A DNA stretch of 64,000 bases from Bog-756 sp963699105 (GCA_963699105.1 CAVOTI010000004.1:124001-188000), one strand, 5' to 3'; counted from the first letter of the stretch, positions 51,824 through 61,572 are shown. The notes: generated by a model from the sequence alone, not told the origin. Made by a program: numbers and translations.

Positions 51824-54328
51824 CTACTCCATCGGACGGGAGGAGATCGCCGTCGGGTCCCGACCGGCCAACACCCAGCCGACGATCACGGCCACGACGG
51901 GCATGGCCACGACGATGAGGAACAGGTTGTTCCAGGGGACGTGATCAATGATGTCCGACAGTCCACCCTCCAAGGCGTTGGTGTGGAACCACCCGGCCAG
52001 TCCGACGTAGGCGGCCACCGTCCCGAGCAGCGCGCCCAGGAACGCCAGGCCACCGGCCGTGACCGCCGTCAGCGTGCGCCTGGTGCGCGAGCTCGCTCCA
52101 GCGGCTGTCAGGGTGCGCAGTTCGCTTGCCGTCTCACTCCGGATGAGGCCGATGCTCATCACCAGGATGCCGAGGGCGAGAGCGATGGCGAACACGGTGG
52201 CCCAGTTGACGATCTCATGGGAGGTCGGCGCGTCGTTCTTCGACTCGATGCTCAGACCGCTGGTTGCCGCCAGTGCCTGGGCGTTGGTGATTTGGGCGGA
52301 TGTGATAGGGCTGTCGGCTCGGATGATCCATCCGTCGAGGCTGCTCTGGCTGGCGAGGTGCAGCCGCCGCAACTCGCTTTCGGTGATCACCGTGTTGGGT
52401 GCATCCGTGCCTGTGGGAAGGCGGCTTTCTTCTTGGACAACCGGGTGGGCGACGCATCCTTCCGGTGAGCAGGTGTTCGTGCTCCCCGGCCCCGGCCCCG
52501 GGCCACCGGCACCACCCGAGCCAGGACCGACCAACTGGCCGCCACCTTTTCCGCTCTCTCCCCCGAAGGTCAGCTGCACCCCTGAACCCGAAAGACCGGG
52601 GCGCGAGCTGAGGACGTCGACATCGGAGGGAATCGATGACGGGTTGATGTCATAGGCCCGTAGCAGAGACGGCGTGGCCACGTAGATCTGTCCGTCCCAC
52701 TGCCGGCCCGAGGAGTTGGGGTTGTGCAGGCCGATCGAGGGAGCGGGACTGTCGAGCTCCGCGATAGTGGTGGCACGTACAGCAGATGCGATGGAACGGA
52801 CGCCGGCCTCCTGGGACTCGATGCCCTGTGGCGTCGGCGGGCTGGGATTGGGGTTGTTGCCGTTCTGGCCGTTGGCGCTCCAGACGGCGAGCTCGTTCGG
52901 CGCCAGGTTCGGTCCTACGTAGTCGTAGACGTTGCTGTACCGGGCCACGGCGACGGCACAGATGACCACGGCAATGAGAACCCCGACACTGATGGCCGAG
53001 AGAGCCGAACCGGACCGGGCCCGATATCGCGACAGGTCGCGCAGAGCCAGGCGGATGGCGATGGGCGCTTTCCGTCCGACTCGCGCCAGCGAGGCGAGGA
53101 AGAACGGTGCCATGAGGATGATCCCCGTGACGAGGGCGACGAACCCCGGTATCAGCCAGATGGCACCACTGCTGGCGGCGGCCCCCGACGCCGCGAACAT
53201 GAAGAATCCGATGACCAGGGCGATGACGCCGGGAACAAACGAGCGGTGGATCTGTCGCGGGGGGGAGGGGCGGCCGGCCAGGGCGCTGACCACCGGGACG
53301 CGGGTTATGGCCCGGGCGGGGTGGCCGGCGGCCAGGAAGGTGGCCACCACGGCCAGCACCATTGCCACCGCGATCACCGTCCACGGCAAGGCGAACATGC
53401 GAATGAGGTGGTGAGCACTCTGTTCGTTGTGCGGGCGATAGGCCAACCATGCCGCCAAGCCCAAAGCCAAGCCGAGAAGGGCACCGACAGCCCCCACGAT
53501 GACACCGTTGGCCCGCAGAACGAGCCGCACATTGCGATCCGTGGCCCCCATGGACTCCAGCATCCCGATGGCCCGTATGCGGCGCTGCGCCAGCACGGTG
53601 AAGCCACCCACTGACACCAGCGCGATCAGCAGCATGCCGATGGTGGCCAAGGCCAGCACGATGGTGTCGGGATTGATCGGGTTGGAGTTGCCATTCTGAG
53701 AAGGCGTGTAAACGTTGGACCCGATGCGGCCCGGATCCACCCCTGGCGCATCGAAGAGCACATCCACCGTGGTCGGGTGGGTCACCTGTCCCGGGGCGAC
53801 CAGCGCGAACTCGTCCAGCAGGCTCTGGGGGTTCTGCACGGTGCCGACCACGGTCTTCCCGCCTTGGGACCAGGTGTCGCCCACCCTCAGGTCGAGCTGG
53901 GACGCCAAGCCACTGGTCAGGGCGATCTGGTTCGGTCCGGTCGGGAAGTGCCCTGAGAGCAGTTGGAGCATCGGGCCGCCGTAGGGTCCGTGTGGGTCCT
54001 GGGACCGGAGCTGATAGGTCTGAGTGCTGCCGGGCACTCTGTAGGTCTCGTTCTCGATGATCTGGACCGTGCCGAAACGGTGTTCCAGCGCCAAGATCTG
54101 GGCGTACACCGAGTGGAGATCGAGATTGGAGGCCTGCTTGGCGTTCCCCGAGCTCGTGTAGATGGCCAGGTCGTCGGCCGTACCGAATCCGGCGTTGGCC
54201 GGCGGGGGCGTATTGACAGCAACCGCGGCGCCGACCACGACGGCGGCTACGGCCACCACGACAAGCAACAGGATAAGCAGCTGTTGGCGCCACTCGCGCT
54301 TGAACAGACGCCAGGCCCAGCGGGTCAT
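51824..54328 (-). CDS. FtsX/MacB-type ABC transporter permease
   Basis: 834 aa; ATG 54328 (MTRWAWRLFKREWRQQL). An N-terminal helix (LLILLLVVVAVAAVVVGAAV) anchors a large external domain (~60-240). The first three-helix FtsX unit follows (IVLALATIGMLLIALVSVGG, LGLALGLAAWLAYRP, WTVIAVAMVLAVVATFLAAG). Then comes a central helix pair, a second external domain with a Gly/Pro-rich stretch, and the C-terminal FtsX unit (TVFAIALALGILVMSIGLIR; GGLAFLGALLGTVAAYVGLA; LFLIVVAMPVVAVIVGWVLA). It forms an exporter or mechanotransmitter with the ATPase encoded just upstream. Substrate unknown. Confidence 0.88.
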   Translation of the reverse strand: MTRWAWRLFKREWRQQLLILLLVVVAVAAVVVGAAVAVNTPPPANAGFGTADDLAIYTSSGNAKQASNLDLHSVYAQILALEHRFGTVQIIENETYRVPGSTQTYQLRSQDPHGPYGGPMLQLLSGHFPTGPNQIALTSGLASQLDLRVGDTWSQGGKTVVGTVQNPQSLLDEFALVAPGQVTHPTTVDVLFDAPGVDPGRIGSNVYTPSQNGNSNPINPDTIVLALATIGMLLIALVSVGGFTVLAQRRIRAIGMLESMGATDRNVRLVLRANGVIVGAVGALLGLALGLAAWLAYRPHNEQSAHHLIRMFALPWTVIAVAMVLAVVATFLAAGHPARAITRVPVVSALAGRPSPPRQIHRSFVPGVIALVIGFFMFAASGAAASSGAIWLIPGFVALVTGIILMAPFFLASLARVGRKAPIAIRLALRDLSRYRARSGSALSAISVGVLIAVVICAVAVARYSNVYDYVGPNLAPNELAVWSANGQNGNNPNPSPPTPQGIESQEAGVRSIASAVRATTIAELDSPAPSIGLHNPNSSGRQWDGQIYVATPSLLRAYDINPSSIPSDVDVLSSRPGLSGSGVQLTFGGESGKGGGQLVGPGSGGAGGPGPGPGSTNTCSPEGCVAHPVVQEESRLPTGTDAPNTVITESELRRLHLASQSSLDGWIIRADSPITSAQITNAQALAATSGLSIESKNDAPTSHEIVNWATVFAIALALGILVMSIGLIRSETASELRTLTAAGASSRTRRTLTAVTAGGLAFLGALLGTVAAYVGLAGWFHTNALEGGLSDIIDHVPWNNLFLIVVAMPVVAVIVGWVLAGRDPTAISSRPME

Positions 54329-54405
54329 GGCTCGACGAGCCGCCACTCCGCCGGTGGTCGGGCCGGGCGCCCGTCCGTCAGGCGGTCGCTGGAGGATGCC
54401 GACCG

Positions 54406-55128
54406 TCACTGGTTTCGGAAGTCGGCAAGTACTGCTTCCGGTCCGGCCACGGGAAGTGTCTGGTCGACGATGCGGCCGTCGCGAAGGAAGATCACACGGT
54501 CGGCCCACGAGGCGAGCTGGGCGTCGTGGGTCACCACCACGGCGGCCATACCGCGGTGGCAGGCGCTCAGGATGAGACGCATGACCGCCTCGGCGTTGGC
54601 GGAGTCGAGCGCACCGGAGGGCTCGTCGGCGAGGAGCAACTGCCGGCCCCCGACCACGGCCCGGGCGATGGCGACCCGCTGACGCTCGCCTCCCGACAAT
54701 TGGTCCGGGTAGTGCGCCGCCCGATCCTTCAGCCCGAAGTCCTCGAGCGATGTCAGCGCGGAAGCTTGGGCCTTGCGGGCCGAAATGCCATCGAGCTCCA
54801 GTGGAAGAGACACATTTTCCACGGCACTGAGTCCGGCCAGAAGATTGTAGTCCTGAAAGACATAGCCGATGGACTGGCGGCGTAACTGTGCCTTGCCGTT
54901 GCGTGACAGCGAGGACAACGCTCGACCGCCGACGTAGACCTCCCCGCTGGTGGGATCCTCCAGGCTTCCGGCGATGGTCAACAACGTGCTCTTGCCCGAA
55001 CCGCTGGCTCCCATGACGGCCACCAGAGACCCTGCGTCGACTGAAAGATCGACGCGCTGGAGGGCGTGCACCTCTGCCGCCCCTTGGCCGTAGATCTTGG
55101 AGATGTCGCGCAGTTCGAGGTAGCTCAT
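54406..55128 (-). CDS. ABC transporter ATP-binding protein (LolD/MacB type)
   Basis: 240 aa; ATG 55128 overlaps the PadR stop (ATGA). Walker A is GASGSGKST (40-48). Q-loop VFQDYNLLAGLSAVENV, signature LSGGERQRVAIARA, Walker B LLLADEPSGALDS and His switch VVVTHDAQLA follow, all intact. The length and the SVDAGSLVAVMG entry fit the LolD/MacB/SalX group that works with FtsX-like permeases, here the gene 77 bp downstream. The operon order regulator-ATPase-permease is typical of peptide- or lipid-responsive exporters. Confidence 0.93.
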   Translation of the reverse strand: MSYLELRDISKIYGQGAAEVHALQRVDLSVDAGSLVAVMGASGSGKSTLLTIAGSLEDPTSGEVYVGGRALSSLSRNGKAQLRRQSIGYVFQDYNLLAGLSAVENVSLPLELDGISARKAQASALTSLEDFGLKDRAAHYPDQLSGGERQRVAIARAVVGGRQLLLADEPSGALDSANAEAVMRLILSACHRGMAAVVVTHDAQLASWADRVIFLRDGRIVDQTLPVAGPEAVLADFRNQ

Positions 55129-55712
55129 TTGGGGACTCCCACCTTGCGCCGGGCTTTCGGGAGGGGGAACGACCGTGGAGCCGGCACATCTACGCCCGCT
55201 GCCGCTCTCTTCAGACGGCCGTCGACCGTATCCAACCACCTGATCAACGAGTCGAGTCGGAAGAGCTCGGCATCGACGACCAATGCGAAATACAGGTCGA
55301 ACCGGGACTCGTCCTCCTTCAGCCGCGTCCACTGCTGCATCAGTTCGACGAGATAGCGCCGGTGCACCTGCACCAGCTCGTGGACATCGACACCCGGCAA
55401 CTCCAGTGCCACCAGGACCTTGATAACGAGCTCGTCGCGGGGCGGGGAGGAGAAGTCGGGCGGAGTGCGCAGCCACTTGGCCAGCTCGGCGGCACCCTCT
55501 TCGGTGATGTGGAAGCCCTTCTGCGGACCCTCGTCGGCCGAGTCCTCGGAATCGACGAGCCCGTCACGCTCGAGCCGCTGGAGCGTCGTGTACACCTGTC
55601 CGACGTTGAGCGGCCACACCTCGCCGGTCCGGGCCTCGAACTCCTGTCGTAGTTGAAGACCGTACTTAGGACCTTCACTCAGAAGCGCCAACAAGGCGTG
55701 ACGGACACTCAC
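55125..55712 (-). CDS. PadR-family transcriptional regulator
   Basis: 195 aa. GTG 55712 (MSVRHALLALLSEGPKYGLQ) matches the usual PadR beginning better than the TTG at 55724. A winged helix covers residues ~1-85 with the wing GFHITEEGAAELAKWL. The C-terminal Vir_AT-like helical half (HRRYLVELMQQWTRLKEDES; FALVVDAELFRLDSLIRWLD) mediates dimerisation. The gene precedes the ATPase and permease with overlapping ends, so it most likely represses this operon. The upstream region 55728-55752 is AT-rich with TATGCT as a -10 candidate and an imperfect TAGTAC/GTATGCTA symmetry. Confidence 0.9.
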   Translation of the reverse strand: MSVRHALLALLSEGPKYGLQLRQEFEARTGEVWPLNVGQVYTTLQRLERDGLVDSEDSADEGPQKGFHITEEGAAELAKWLRTPPDFSSPPRDELVIKVLVALELPGVDVHELVQVHRRYLVELMQQWTRLKEDESRFDLYFALVVDAELFRLDSLIRWLDTVDGRLKRAAAGVDVPAPRSFPLPKARRKVGVPK

Positions 55713-55724
55713 CAGGTTCCACAA

Positions 55725-56277
55725 TTCGTTAGCATACTGGATATCGTACTAAATACACCTACGAGTGTCCAGCCCTCTCCAGCCGCGGGTCGGTGGACCC
55801 CTCCCTGGATATGACACGGTCGGGTCGGGGACAACCGGAGGCGTTTTCACACCGGCGAGGGCGGAACGGGCGCGGGCGGAACGTGAGCACGCCGAACCGT
55901 GACGATTCGGCCGAGATCGACGAGATGGCTTTGGCTTTGGCAGCTCTACTTAGAGAGGCGATCGCCATCGACGCCGGAGGCGCCTCGCCGAAAGGGATGT
56001 GGTGAACGAGCGACCGGTGCGCTCGAAACCCGCTGGCCCCTGAATCGACGCTGGCCCGGGCCGGGCCCGGCCAACTGAGCAGAGGCGGTGTCCGGCGGCA
56101 TGGGCCCATGACGGTCAGATTCCCGGCCTCAGCCAATCGATGACTGCCGGGTCCGGCCGGGACTCCCGGGCGTAATCTTGATGGGGATCCTCACCGGGGG
56201 GATGCGATGGACGGAGCAACCGCCGGAGCAAGAGTGCATCACGGGAGCTACTACCAGTGACCCACGGACATGACACC
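55725..56277. other. Intergenic region, one doubtful micro-ORF
   Basis: About 550 bases between divergent genes. Next to PadR it holds an AT-rich promoter/operator stretch (55728-55760). A GTG-initiated frame at 55883-56005 would encode 40 residues (STPNRDDSAEIDEMALALAA, then LLREAIAIDAGG), acidic then helical, without a clear ribosome site. I see no RNA gene, repeat or terminator with confidence. Confidence 0.4.
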
Positions 56278-57828
56278 ATGAGGCGAGGGCGGCTGGCCGC
56301 TGCCTGCCTCGGTGGGGTGCTCTCACTTGTTGCCGCCGGCTGCTCACAAACAATGGTGACCAGTACAACGACGTCGACCAAGCCCCAACCGGCCTCTTCC
56401 ACCACATCGACATCGACGGCAGCAACCTCTTCCCCGTCGCCTTCGCTCGGCGACCTCACGACCTACGGCTACGGCAACGCCCGCTCGGGCGCCGATACCG
56501 TCGATCCGCCCATGGCCGCACTCTCGTCCTCGCCGGCCTGGGACGACTCGCTCGGCGCAGCCGTCTATGGGCAACCACTCGTCTATGACGCCACGGTCTA
56601 CGTCGGTACCGAAGACGACGTCATTTACGCCATCGCAGCCACGACCGGAAAGGTGCTGTGGAGACTCCAGATCGGCGACGCCGTGAGCACGTCGGTGATC
56701 GACTCGGCGCCGACCCTGTCGAACGGCTGCGGGGACATCGATCCGCTCGGCATCACCGGGACTCCCGTCATCGACCCGGCCACGGACGAGATGTTCGTGG
56801 CCGAGGAGACCGAGGTCGGCGGGGCCACCTGGCAGGACATCCAACACTGGCTGGTCGCCGTTTCGCTCACCAACCACACCGTGGTCTGGCACCGGCAGAT
56901 AGACCCTCCGGGTGGCAACGACGGCGACGATTACTACATCCCCGCCGAGCAACAGCGCCCCGCCCTCACCCTTCTCGGCGGGCAGGTCTATGTCGAGTTC
57001 GGAGGCCTCGACGGAGACTGCGGCCAATACCATGGCTATGTGGTGGATCTGCCGGTATCCGGCACCGGTGCCCTCGTCAGTTACCAGGTGCCAACCCACC
57101 GAGAAGGGGGAATCTGGGGTACGGGAGGGGCCTTCGTCTCCCCGTCTGGGGACTTGTACATTGCCACCGGTAACGGCAGCTCGAACTCGCTCAGCGACTA
57201 CGACGAGGGCAACTCGGTGGTGGAGCTGTCCCCGACGTTGATGCGGCTCGGATATTGGGCTCCGAGTGACTGGGTGCAGCTCAATGATGACGACTGGGAC
57301 CTCGGTTCGGCCGGGCCGATCGCCATCCCCGGCACGTCGCTGTTCTTCGTGGCCGGGAAGCCGGCGGGTAAAGGGAGTTTCGGCGACCTCATGCAGGACT
57401 CCCCTCTGGGCGGGATAGGAAAGGGAGCGTTCACCGGATCGCTGTGCCCAGGGGGTGGAGCATCCGGTGTATTCGGGGCGGACGCCACCGATGTGGTCGG
57501 CACTGGCACCAGCAGCCGCACCTACGTGTATGCACCATGTGGAGGAGGCACTGAAGCGGTGGAGATCGACGCGTCGGCGATGACCTTCAGGACGGCGTGG
57601 TCCCCTTCGACCGGCAGCCCGAACGGTTCGCCGATCGTCGCTGGCGGACTCGTTTGGGCGCTCGACTGGACGGCCGGGAACCTCTATGGGATGAACCCGT
57701 CGACTGGCCACGTCGTGGTGGAACGCTCGACGGACGCCGTCGGTCACTTCGCCACGCCAGCGGTGGGTGACGCCATGCTCTTTGTGCCAACCCTGAAGGG
57801 GGTCGAGGCCTGGACGTCCACCGGTTGA
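56278..57828 (+). CDS. PQQ-type beta-propeller lipoprotein
   Basis: 516 aa. ATG 56278 (MRRGRLAAACLGGVLSLVAA) is followed by GC at the lipobox, so the mature Cys is near residue 22, membrane-tethered outside. A Thr/Ser-rich linker precedes a propeller with repeated blade motifs (LVYDATVYVGTEDDVIYAIA followed by ATTGKVLWRLQIG; VIDPATDEMFVAEETEVGGA; SGDLYIATGNGSS; WALDWTAGNLYGMNPSTGHV). The blades resemble PQQ-dependent dehydrogenase or BamB repeats, but no PQQ or calcium ligand set is obvious. A binding or structural role is as likely as catalysis. Confidence 0.78.
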   Translation: MRRGRLAAACLGGVLSLVAAGCSQTMVTSTTTSTKPQPASSTTSTSTAATSSPSPSLGDLTTYGYGNARSGADTVDPPMAALSSSPAWDDSLGAAVYGQPLVYDATVYVGTEDDVIYAIAATTGKVLWRLQIGDAVSTSVIDSAPTLSNGCGDIDPLGITGTPVIDPATDEMFVAEETEVGGATWQDIQHWLVAVSLTNHTVVWHRQIDPPGGNDGDDYYIPAEQQRPALTLLGGQVYVEFGGLDGDCGQYHGYVVDLPVSGTGALVSYQVPTHREGGIWGTGGAFVSPSGDLYIATGNGSSNSLSDYDEGNSVVELSPTLMRLGYWAPSDWVQLNDDDWDLGSAGPIAIPGTSLFFVAGKPAGKGSFGDLMQDSPLGGIGKGAFTGSLCPGGGASGVFGADATDVVGTGTSSRTYVYAPCGGGTEAVEIDASAMTFRTAWSPSTGSPNGSPIVAGGLVWALDWTAGNLYGMNPSTGHVVVERSTDAVGHFATPAVGDAMLFVPTLKGVEAWTSTG

Positions 57829-57950
57829 GGTCTACCGAGGTGCCGGATCGGGCTCGAGTTGGTTCGCCAGGTCGGGCCAGTCCACAGTCTGGCCCGATCC
57901 ACCTCGGGGCACCTGACCCGGCGATGAACACGAAAGGGCGCCCGGGACGA

Positions 57951-59615
57951 TCAATCGGCGATGACGATCGAGTAGCCCTGCACCCCGGTGGGTAGCCGGT
58001 TCGAGCTCACGCCGAAGGTGACACCCGAGCTTCCCGCCTGGGTCGGGGTGCCGCTGATCCGCCCGGATCGCCGATCCAGAGCCAGACCGGCAGGTAGGAC
58101 GCCGGAGATCAGCGACCATTGCGGCTGGCGCCCGATCGGCGAGGCGGTAAGCGAGACCTGATACGGAGTTCCCACCATGCCAGTGGGAAGGGTGGCCGGT
58201 CCGACCACCGGAGTGTTGGGCACCGCTCCCCGCGCCACCGCGTGCCTCGGAGGAATCGTCCCGGGCCCGGTGGCCAGGCATCCTTCCGAGAGAAGAGGGT
58301 TCGCCGGCGAGTGCAGTCTGGGCGGCTGGAGGAAGGCCGGCGGCACGCTCAGGTCAACCATGTCGAACAGGTCGAGGGCGTTGGCGTCCCGTCGGGTCAT
58401 CGCCGGCAGGTTCCATTTCCGCTCCAATGTCGCCAGAACCGACGTGTGGTCGTAGGTCACGTGGGACACAAAGTCGCGAATGGCGAATGGGGACACGACA
58501 CCCCCTGGCACCCGGAAGCCGTACTGGTCGAACCCTCCCGGCGCCTGGTTGGAGGACAAGATCACCGGGGGCACGTCATCGGGCGGGACGGCTGCCGGCG
58601 GGCGGACGTGGTCGTACCACCCACCCCACTCGTCATAGGTCCAGATGAGCATGGACCTCTCCCACTGGGGACCGGACATCACCGCATTGACGATTCCGGC
58701 CAGGAACTGATCACCGAACTGGATGTCCTGCGGATTCTCCTCCGACGAGTGGTTGTAGTCCGGCTCCACGAAGGAGAACTGAGGAAGCGCTCCTTGTCCG
58801 GCATCGACGTAGAACTGGTCGATCAGATTGATGTGGGACGAGATCGAGGGTTCGCCGAGCAACGGCAACCAGACCCCGATCGAGGGGACATTCGAGTAAT
58901 AGTCCTTCCAGGTGATTCCGAATCGGTTGAGGAGATCGAAGATCGTGCCGTTCGGCGGCAGATCGCTGTTCAGCCCGTCATTGATCTGGCCCAGGGACGT
59001 ACCGGCCATTAGAAAGCGCCGGTTCGGATCCGTCTGGCCGAGGACGGAAGCAAACCACCGGTCGGCGATCGGGAACACACGGGCCATGTCCCAGGTGAAC
59101 GGGAGGTCGGAACCGTGGAAGTAGCCCAAGGCCTCGCCCGTCGAGCCCTCGACGAACCCGTGGTTGTCGTGCACCAACGAGTGGTGGGCCAAGTTCCAGT
59201 TCTGGCCCACGCCGTTGGTTTGGCACTCACTCGGCATGTGGAAGGCGCTGACCAGGTTTCCGTGCCCGTCAGACATGGTGATCGTCGGCTTGCCCTCCGG
59301 CCCCCTCGGCCAGCAATCGCCGCGACCCAACATCCCGAGGATGTTGTCGAAAGAATGGTTCTCCATCATGACCACGATGAAGTTCTCTATCTCGGGCACT
59401 TGATCGGTCCCGGCCGGCACCTTGGGGTCAGGGAGGGAACCCGGTCCCCGGAGGCCCCCGAAGCCGGTGCGCAGGCGAGCTGTGCGAGCACCCGGGTCGG
59501 CACGGCCCACGGCGGCGGCCGGTGTGGCGCCGGAGGCGAGATCGATTCCCACCCCCAACGTCCCTGCCGTCGCCGCCCCGAGAAACGAACGACGACTGAT
59601 AGGGCGCGAGGCCAT
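57951..59615 (-). CDS. Tat-exported phosphoesterase (phospholipase C/acid phosphatase family) with Ig-like tail
   Basis: 554 aa from the internal ATG 59615, since SRPISRRSFLGAATAGTLGV is a Tat signal (twin Arg, SRRSFLG) at the very N-terminus. The phosphoesterase domain starts IENFIVVMMENHSFDNILGM, the metal-binding block of bacterial phospholipase C/AcpA enzymes. SFVEPDYNHSSEENPQD, MLIWTYDEWGGWYDHVRPP and SHVTYDHTSVLATLERKW give the remaining metal and phosphate ligands. A C-terminal ~80-residue putative Ig module (GTPYQVSLTASPIGRQPQWS, then LPAGLALDRRSGRISGTPTQ) is an added surface-binding domain. It cleaves a phosphodiester or phosphomonoester outside the cell. Confidence 0.88.
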   Translation of the reverse strand: MASRPISRRSFLGAATAGTLGVGIDLASGATPAAAVGRADPGARTARLRTGFGGLRGPGSLPDPKVPAGTDQVPEIENFIVVMMENHSFDNILGMLGRGDCWPRGPEGKPTITMSDGHGNLVSAFHMPSECQTNGVGQNWNLAHHSLVHDNHGFVEGSTGEALGYFHGSDLPFTWDMARVFPIADRWFASVLGQTDPNRRFLMAGTSLGQINDGLNSDLPPNGTIFDLLNRFGITWKDYYSNVPSIGVWLPLLGEPSISSHINLIDQFYVDAGQGALPQFSFVEPDYNHSSEENPQDIQFGDQFLAGIVNAVMSGPQWERSMLIWTYDEWGGWYDHVRPPAAVPPDDVPPVILSSNQAPGGFDQYGFRVPGGVVSPFAIRDFVSHVTYDHTSVLATLERKWNLPAMTRRDANALDLFDMVDLSVPPAFLQPPRLHSPANPLLSEGCLATGPGTIPPRHAVARGAVPNTPVVGPATLPTGMVGTPYQVSLTASPIGRQPQWSLISGVLPAGLALDRRSGRISGTPTQAGSSGVTFGVSSNRLPTGVQGYSIVIAD

Positions 59616-59759
59616 CGCCGAAGACGCTAGCACCGGGTCCAAAAGCACCAGAAGGCGTTTTGGTGAACGAATCGTTACGCATGCATCACCTGAGGGGCGC
59701 GATCCTGCTCTTTTCGGGGCCGGGGAGTACCGCACGCCTCGGGGCGCCGGTCGGCCAGC

Positions 59760-60141
59760 TCAGATGGTGTTCATCCTGGCCAGCGCCACAGGTCGAGCAT
59801 CGGGGTCGGCTACCACCACGAATCGCCCCCATGCCCGCGTCCTGGGTCGGCCAGAGAACGGGAACCGCGGTCCGCCTCGCCTCGTCTTCCCAGGCATCGG
59901 GGTCCTCCACTCTGAAACGAACTGATGCCGCCCCGGCTGACGTGCCCGCCGGGAAGATACCCCTCTCATCGTGGGCCCTGTCGTTTCGATGCAATACGAT
60001 CCGGCCCGAAGGTCCGCCGAGGACGACGATGATGTCATCTTCGAAACTGACCGGAAGACCAAGGGTGCCGACGTAGAACGCCTTGGCTGCGCCAAGGCTC
60101 TCGACGAACAGGATCAGGCTGTCGAACTCGTCGACTTTCAT
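59760..60141 (-). CDS. VOC (glyoxalase-fold) protein, frameshifted
   Basis: ~127 aa when joined. ATG 60141 lies six bases after TAACAT (60148-60153), a leaderless start. It has one glyoxalase/bleomycin-resistance fold: SLILFVESLGAAKAFYVGTL, DIIVVLGGPSGRIVLH, ASVRFRVEDPDAWEDEARR. The final strand WGRFVVVADPDARPVALARM is in the next frame after a break at a C5 run (59826-59830). Without the shift the protein would continue into unlike sequence to 59686. Metal ligands are incomplete, so it may bind rather than convert a ligand. Confidence 0.78.
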
Positions 60142-60147
60142 GCCTCG

Positions 60148-60153
60148 ATGTTA
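60148..60153 (-). promoter_or_regulatory. -10 box of leaderless VOC gene
   Basis: TAACAT on the minus strand, six bases before ATG 60141. Confidence 0.45.
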
Positions 60154-60284
60154 CCGATGGCGCTCAGATCCTCCTCCCCCGGACCACCGGCTGGGTGGTC
60201 TTCGAAGATGGGCACGCCGGTGACGGCACCGCCCGTGTCAGGCCGGCGACCTGAGCACGGGCGATGTCCCTGCCCCCTGTCGAA

Positions 60285-60713
60285 TCAGAAGGTGTGGTTC
60301 ACAGCCTTCGTCACTCGACCGGGAATCAGGGCCTCGATCTTGTTGGCCTGGGTCGAGGTCAGCTTCTGATCGGTGACCGCCTGATTGATCTGGCCGTCGG
60401 CCGCGCTCACGATGGCGTTGATGACGGTCTGTGGGCTCACGTTGTGCTGAGTGGCCACCCCGGCAACCGAGTTCCCGGCCTTGAGGTCCGCCCGCAGGGC
60501 TTGAGGAGAGATTCCAATGGTCTTGGCGCTCACATCCAGGCCGGCCTTACGAAGTTCCTTCCGGTGTGATCGCACCCAGGCCTTGGCCTTCCCGGCATGG
60601 GCCTGAGCGGTGGTCGGGGTGGCGGGGGTGGCGGCGTAGGCCGTGCCAGAGGCGGCCACTCCTCCGAGCAGCACTCCTCCGACGACAACGGGGGCGATGA
60701 TCTTCCTGAGCAT
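60285..60713 (-). CDS. Small secreted helical protein
   Basis: 142 aa; ATG 60713 follows AAAGGAG, one of the strongest ribosome sites here. The signal peptide (IIAPVVVGGVLLGGVAASGT, cleaved near AYAAT) is followed by a basic helix (GKAKAWVRSHRKELRKAGLD). Two related helical segments come next, SAKTIGISPQALRADLKAGN with SVAGVATQHNVSPQTVINAI, which look like repeats of a small wall- or DNA-binding helix hairpin. The end is DQKLTSTQANKIEALIPGRV. No enzyme motif. High expression is suggested by its ribosome site and compact size. Confidence 0.75.
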   Translation of the reverse strand: MLRKIIAPVVVGGVLLGGVAASGTAYAATPATPTTAQAHAGKAKAWVRSHRKELRKAGLDVSAKTIGISPQALRADLKAGNSVAGVATQHNVSPQTVINAIVSAADGQINQAVTDQKLTSTQANKIEALIPGRVTKAVNHTF

Positions 60714-61000
60714 GTTGACTCCTTTTCGATTTGGTCTGTGGTTGATGACTCTGATGGTGACAGTCGTCGATATGGGTGCGGTGAAGGATGTGTGAGGGTC
60801 CGATGAAGGACGGGCCACTTCGTAAGAAGCTCTTAGGGGCGGTGGAGAGGTGGCCCGCACCGCCCCGGATCACGCCACATCTTCACCGTCCTGGACCGAC
60901 GGCCAGCAGCCGGGCGCCACACCCGTTGCTCAGAACACTCGGTTCGGCGTCTACCGCGATGACCGATCTGACCGGTTGAGCCGGCATCGGGGGGAGTCGA

Positions 61001-61375
61001 TCAGGCCAGGGTCTCCTGGTAATTCGCTACCCGGGCCTGCATCAGCGATTTCAGGAGCTCGGTGGGAAGCTCGCGGTTGTAGGGGAGCTTGATGAAGCCC
61101 TCACCGGCCTCGTAGCCGGCGGCCTTCACTGCGGCCTTCTGGGTGGCGAAGAACGGTGGCGAGAACCGTAGCGAGCAGTGATTCTTGAAATTCTGAAGCA
61201 TCCACAGGTTGGCCTTCTCGCCTCGGACGTACATCGGTAGGTTCCACTTCAGTTCCTCCCGTGCCTCGGGATCGACCTCCGAGCTCAACTTCCTGAGCGC
61301 CTCGAGGTGCGGCCGCTGGACGTCGTTCAGTTGCTCGAAGTAGTCATCGACACTTTTCCGCTTGGGCATCGGCAT
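61001..61375 (-). CDS. DUF1801/YdhG-type protein
   Basis: 124 aa. ATG 61375 (MPMPKRKSVDDYFEQL) is six bases after TACGCT (61382-61387), supporting a leaderless start over the longer Met at 61546. The fold features are VDDYFEQLNDVQRPHLEALR, REELKWNLPMYVRGEKANLW, NHCSLRFSPPFFATQKAAVK and KLPYNRELPTELLKSLMQAR. These match DUF1801 (YdhG/YjhD), a small iron-chaperone-like or frataxin-like fold of unproven function. Cytosolic, single gene. Confidence 0.8.
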   Translation of the reverse strand: MPMPKRKSVDDYFEQLNDVQRPHLEALRKLSSEVDPEAREELKWNLPMYVRGEKANLWMLQNFKNHCSLRFSPPFFATQKAAVKAAGYEAGEGFIKLPYNRELPTELLKSLMQARVANYQETLA

Positions 61376-61381
61376 GCTGTC

Positions 61382-61387
61382 AGCGTA
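61382..61387 (-). promoter_or_regulatory. -10 box of leaderless DUF1801 gene
   Basis: TACGCT on the minus strand, six bases before ATG 61375. Confidence 0.45.
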
Positions 61388-61572
61388 TTCCCCGGTCAGC
61401 CGGAGCTGCGCGATCTGCACAGGCACGGTCCCGAGTTCCGGTGGAAGGGGAACGGGACGGCGATCGGCCATGGTCCCCGCCGGTCGTCGAGGCGCCCGCT
61501 CAGCTGGCCTTTCGGTCCCACGGTCACTGGCGGCCGGGCCCGGCACCGGGAGGTGACCGAGGGGCGACCGTG

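Noticed and set aside
54329..55189. N-terminal extension of the FtsX permease reading frame
   Set aside because: This stretch overlaps the ATPase gene in another frame. The membrane protein begins naturally at ATG 54328.
55759..56136. 125-aa minus-strand frame
   Set aside because: Composition is not protein-like and no start signal is present; an opposing micro-ORF is equally weak.
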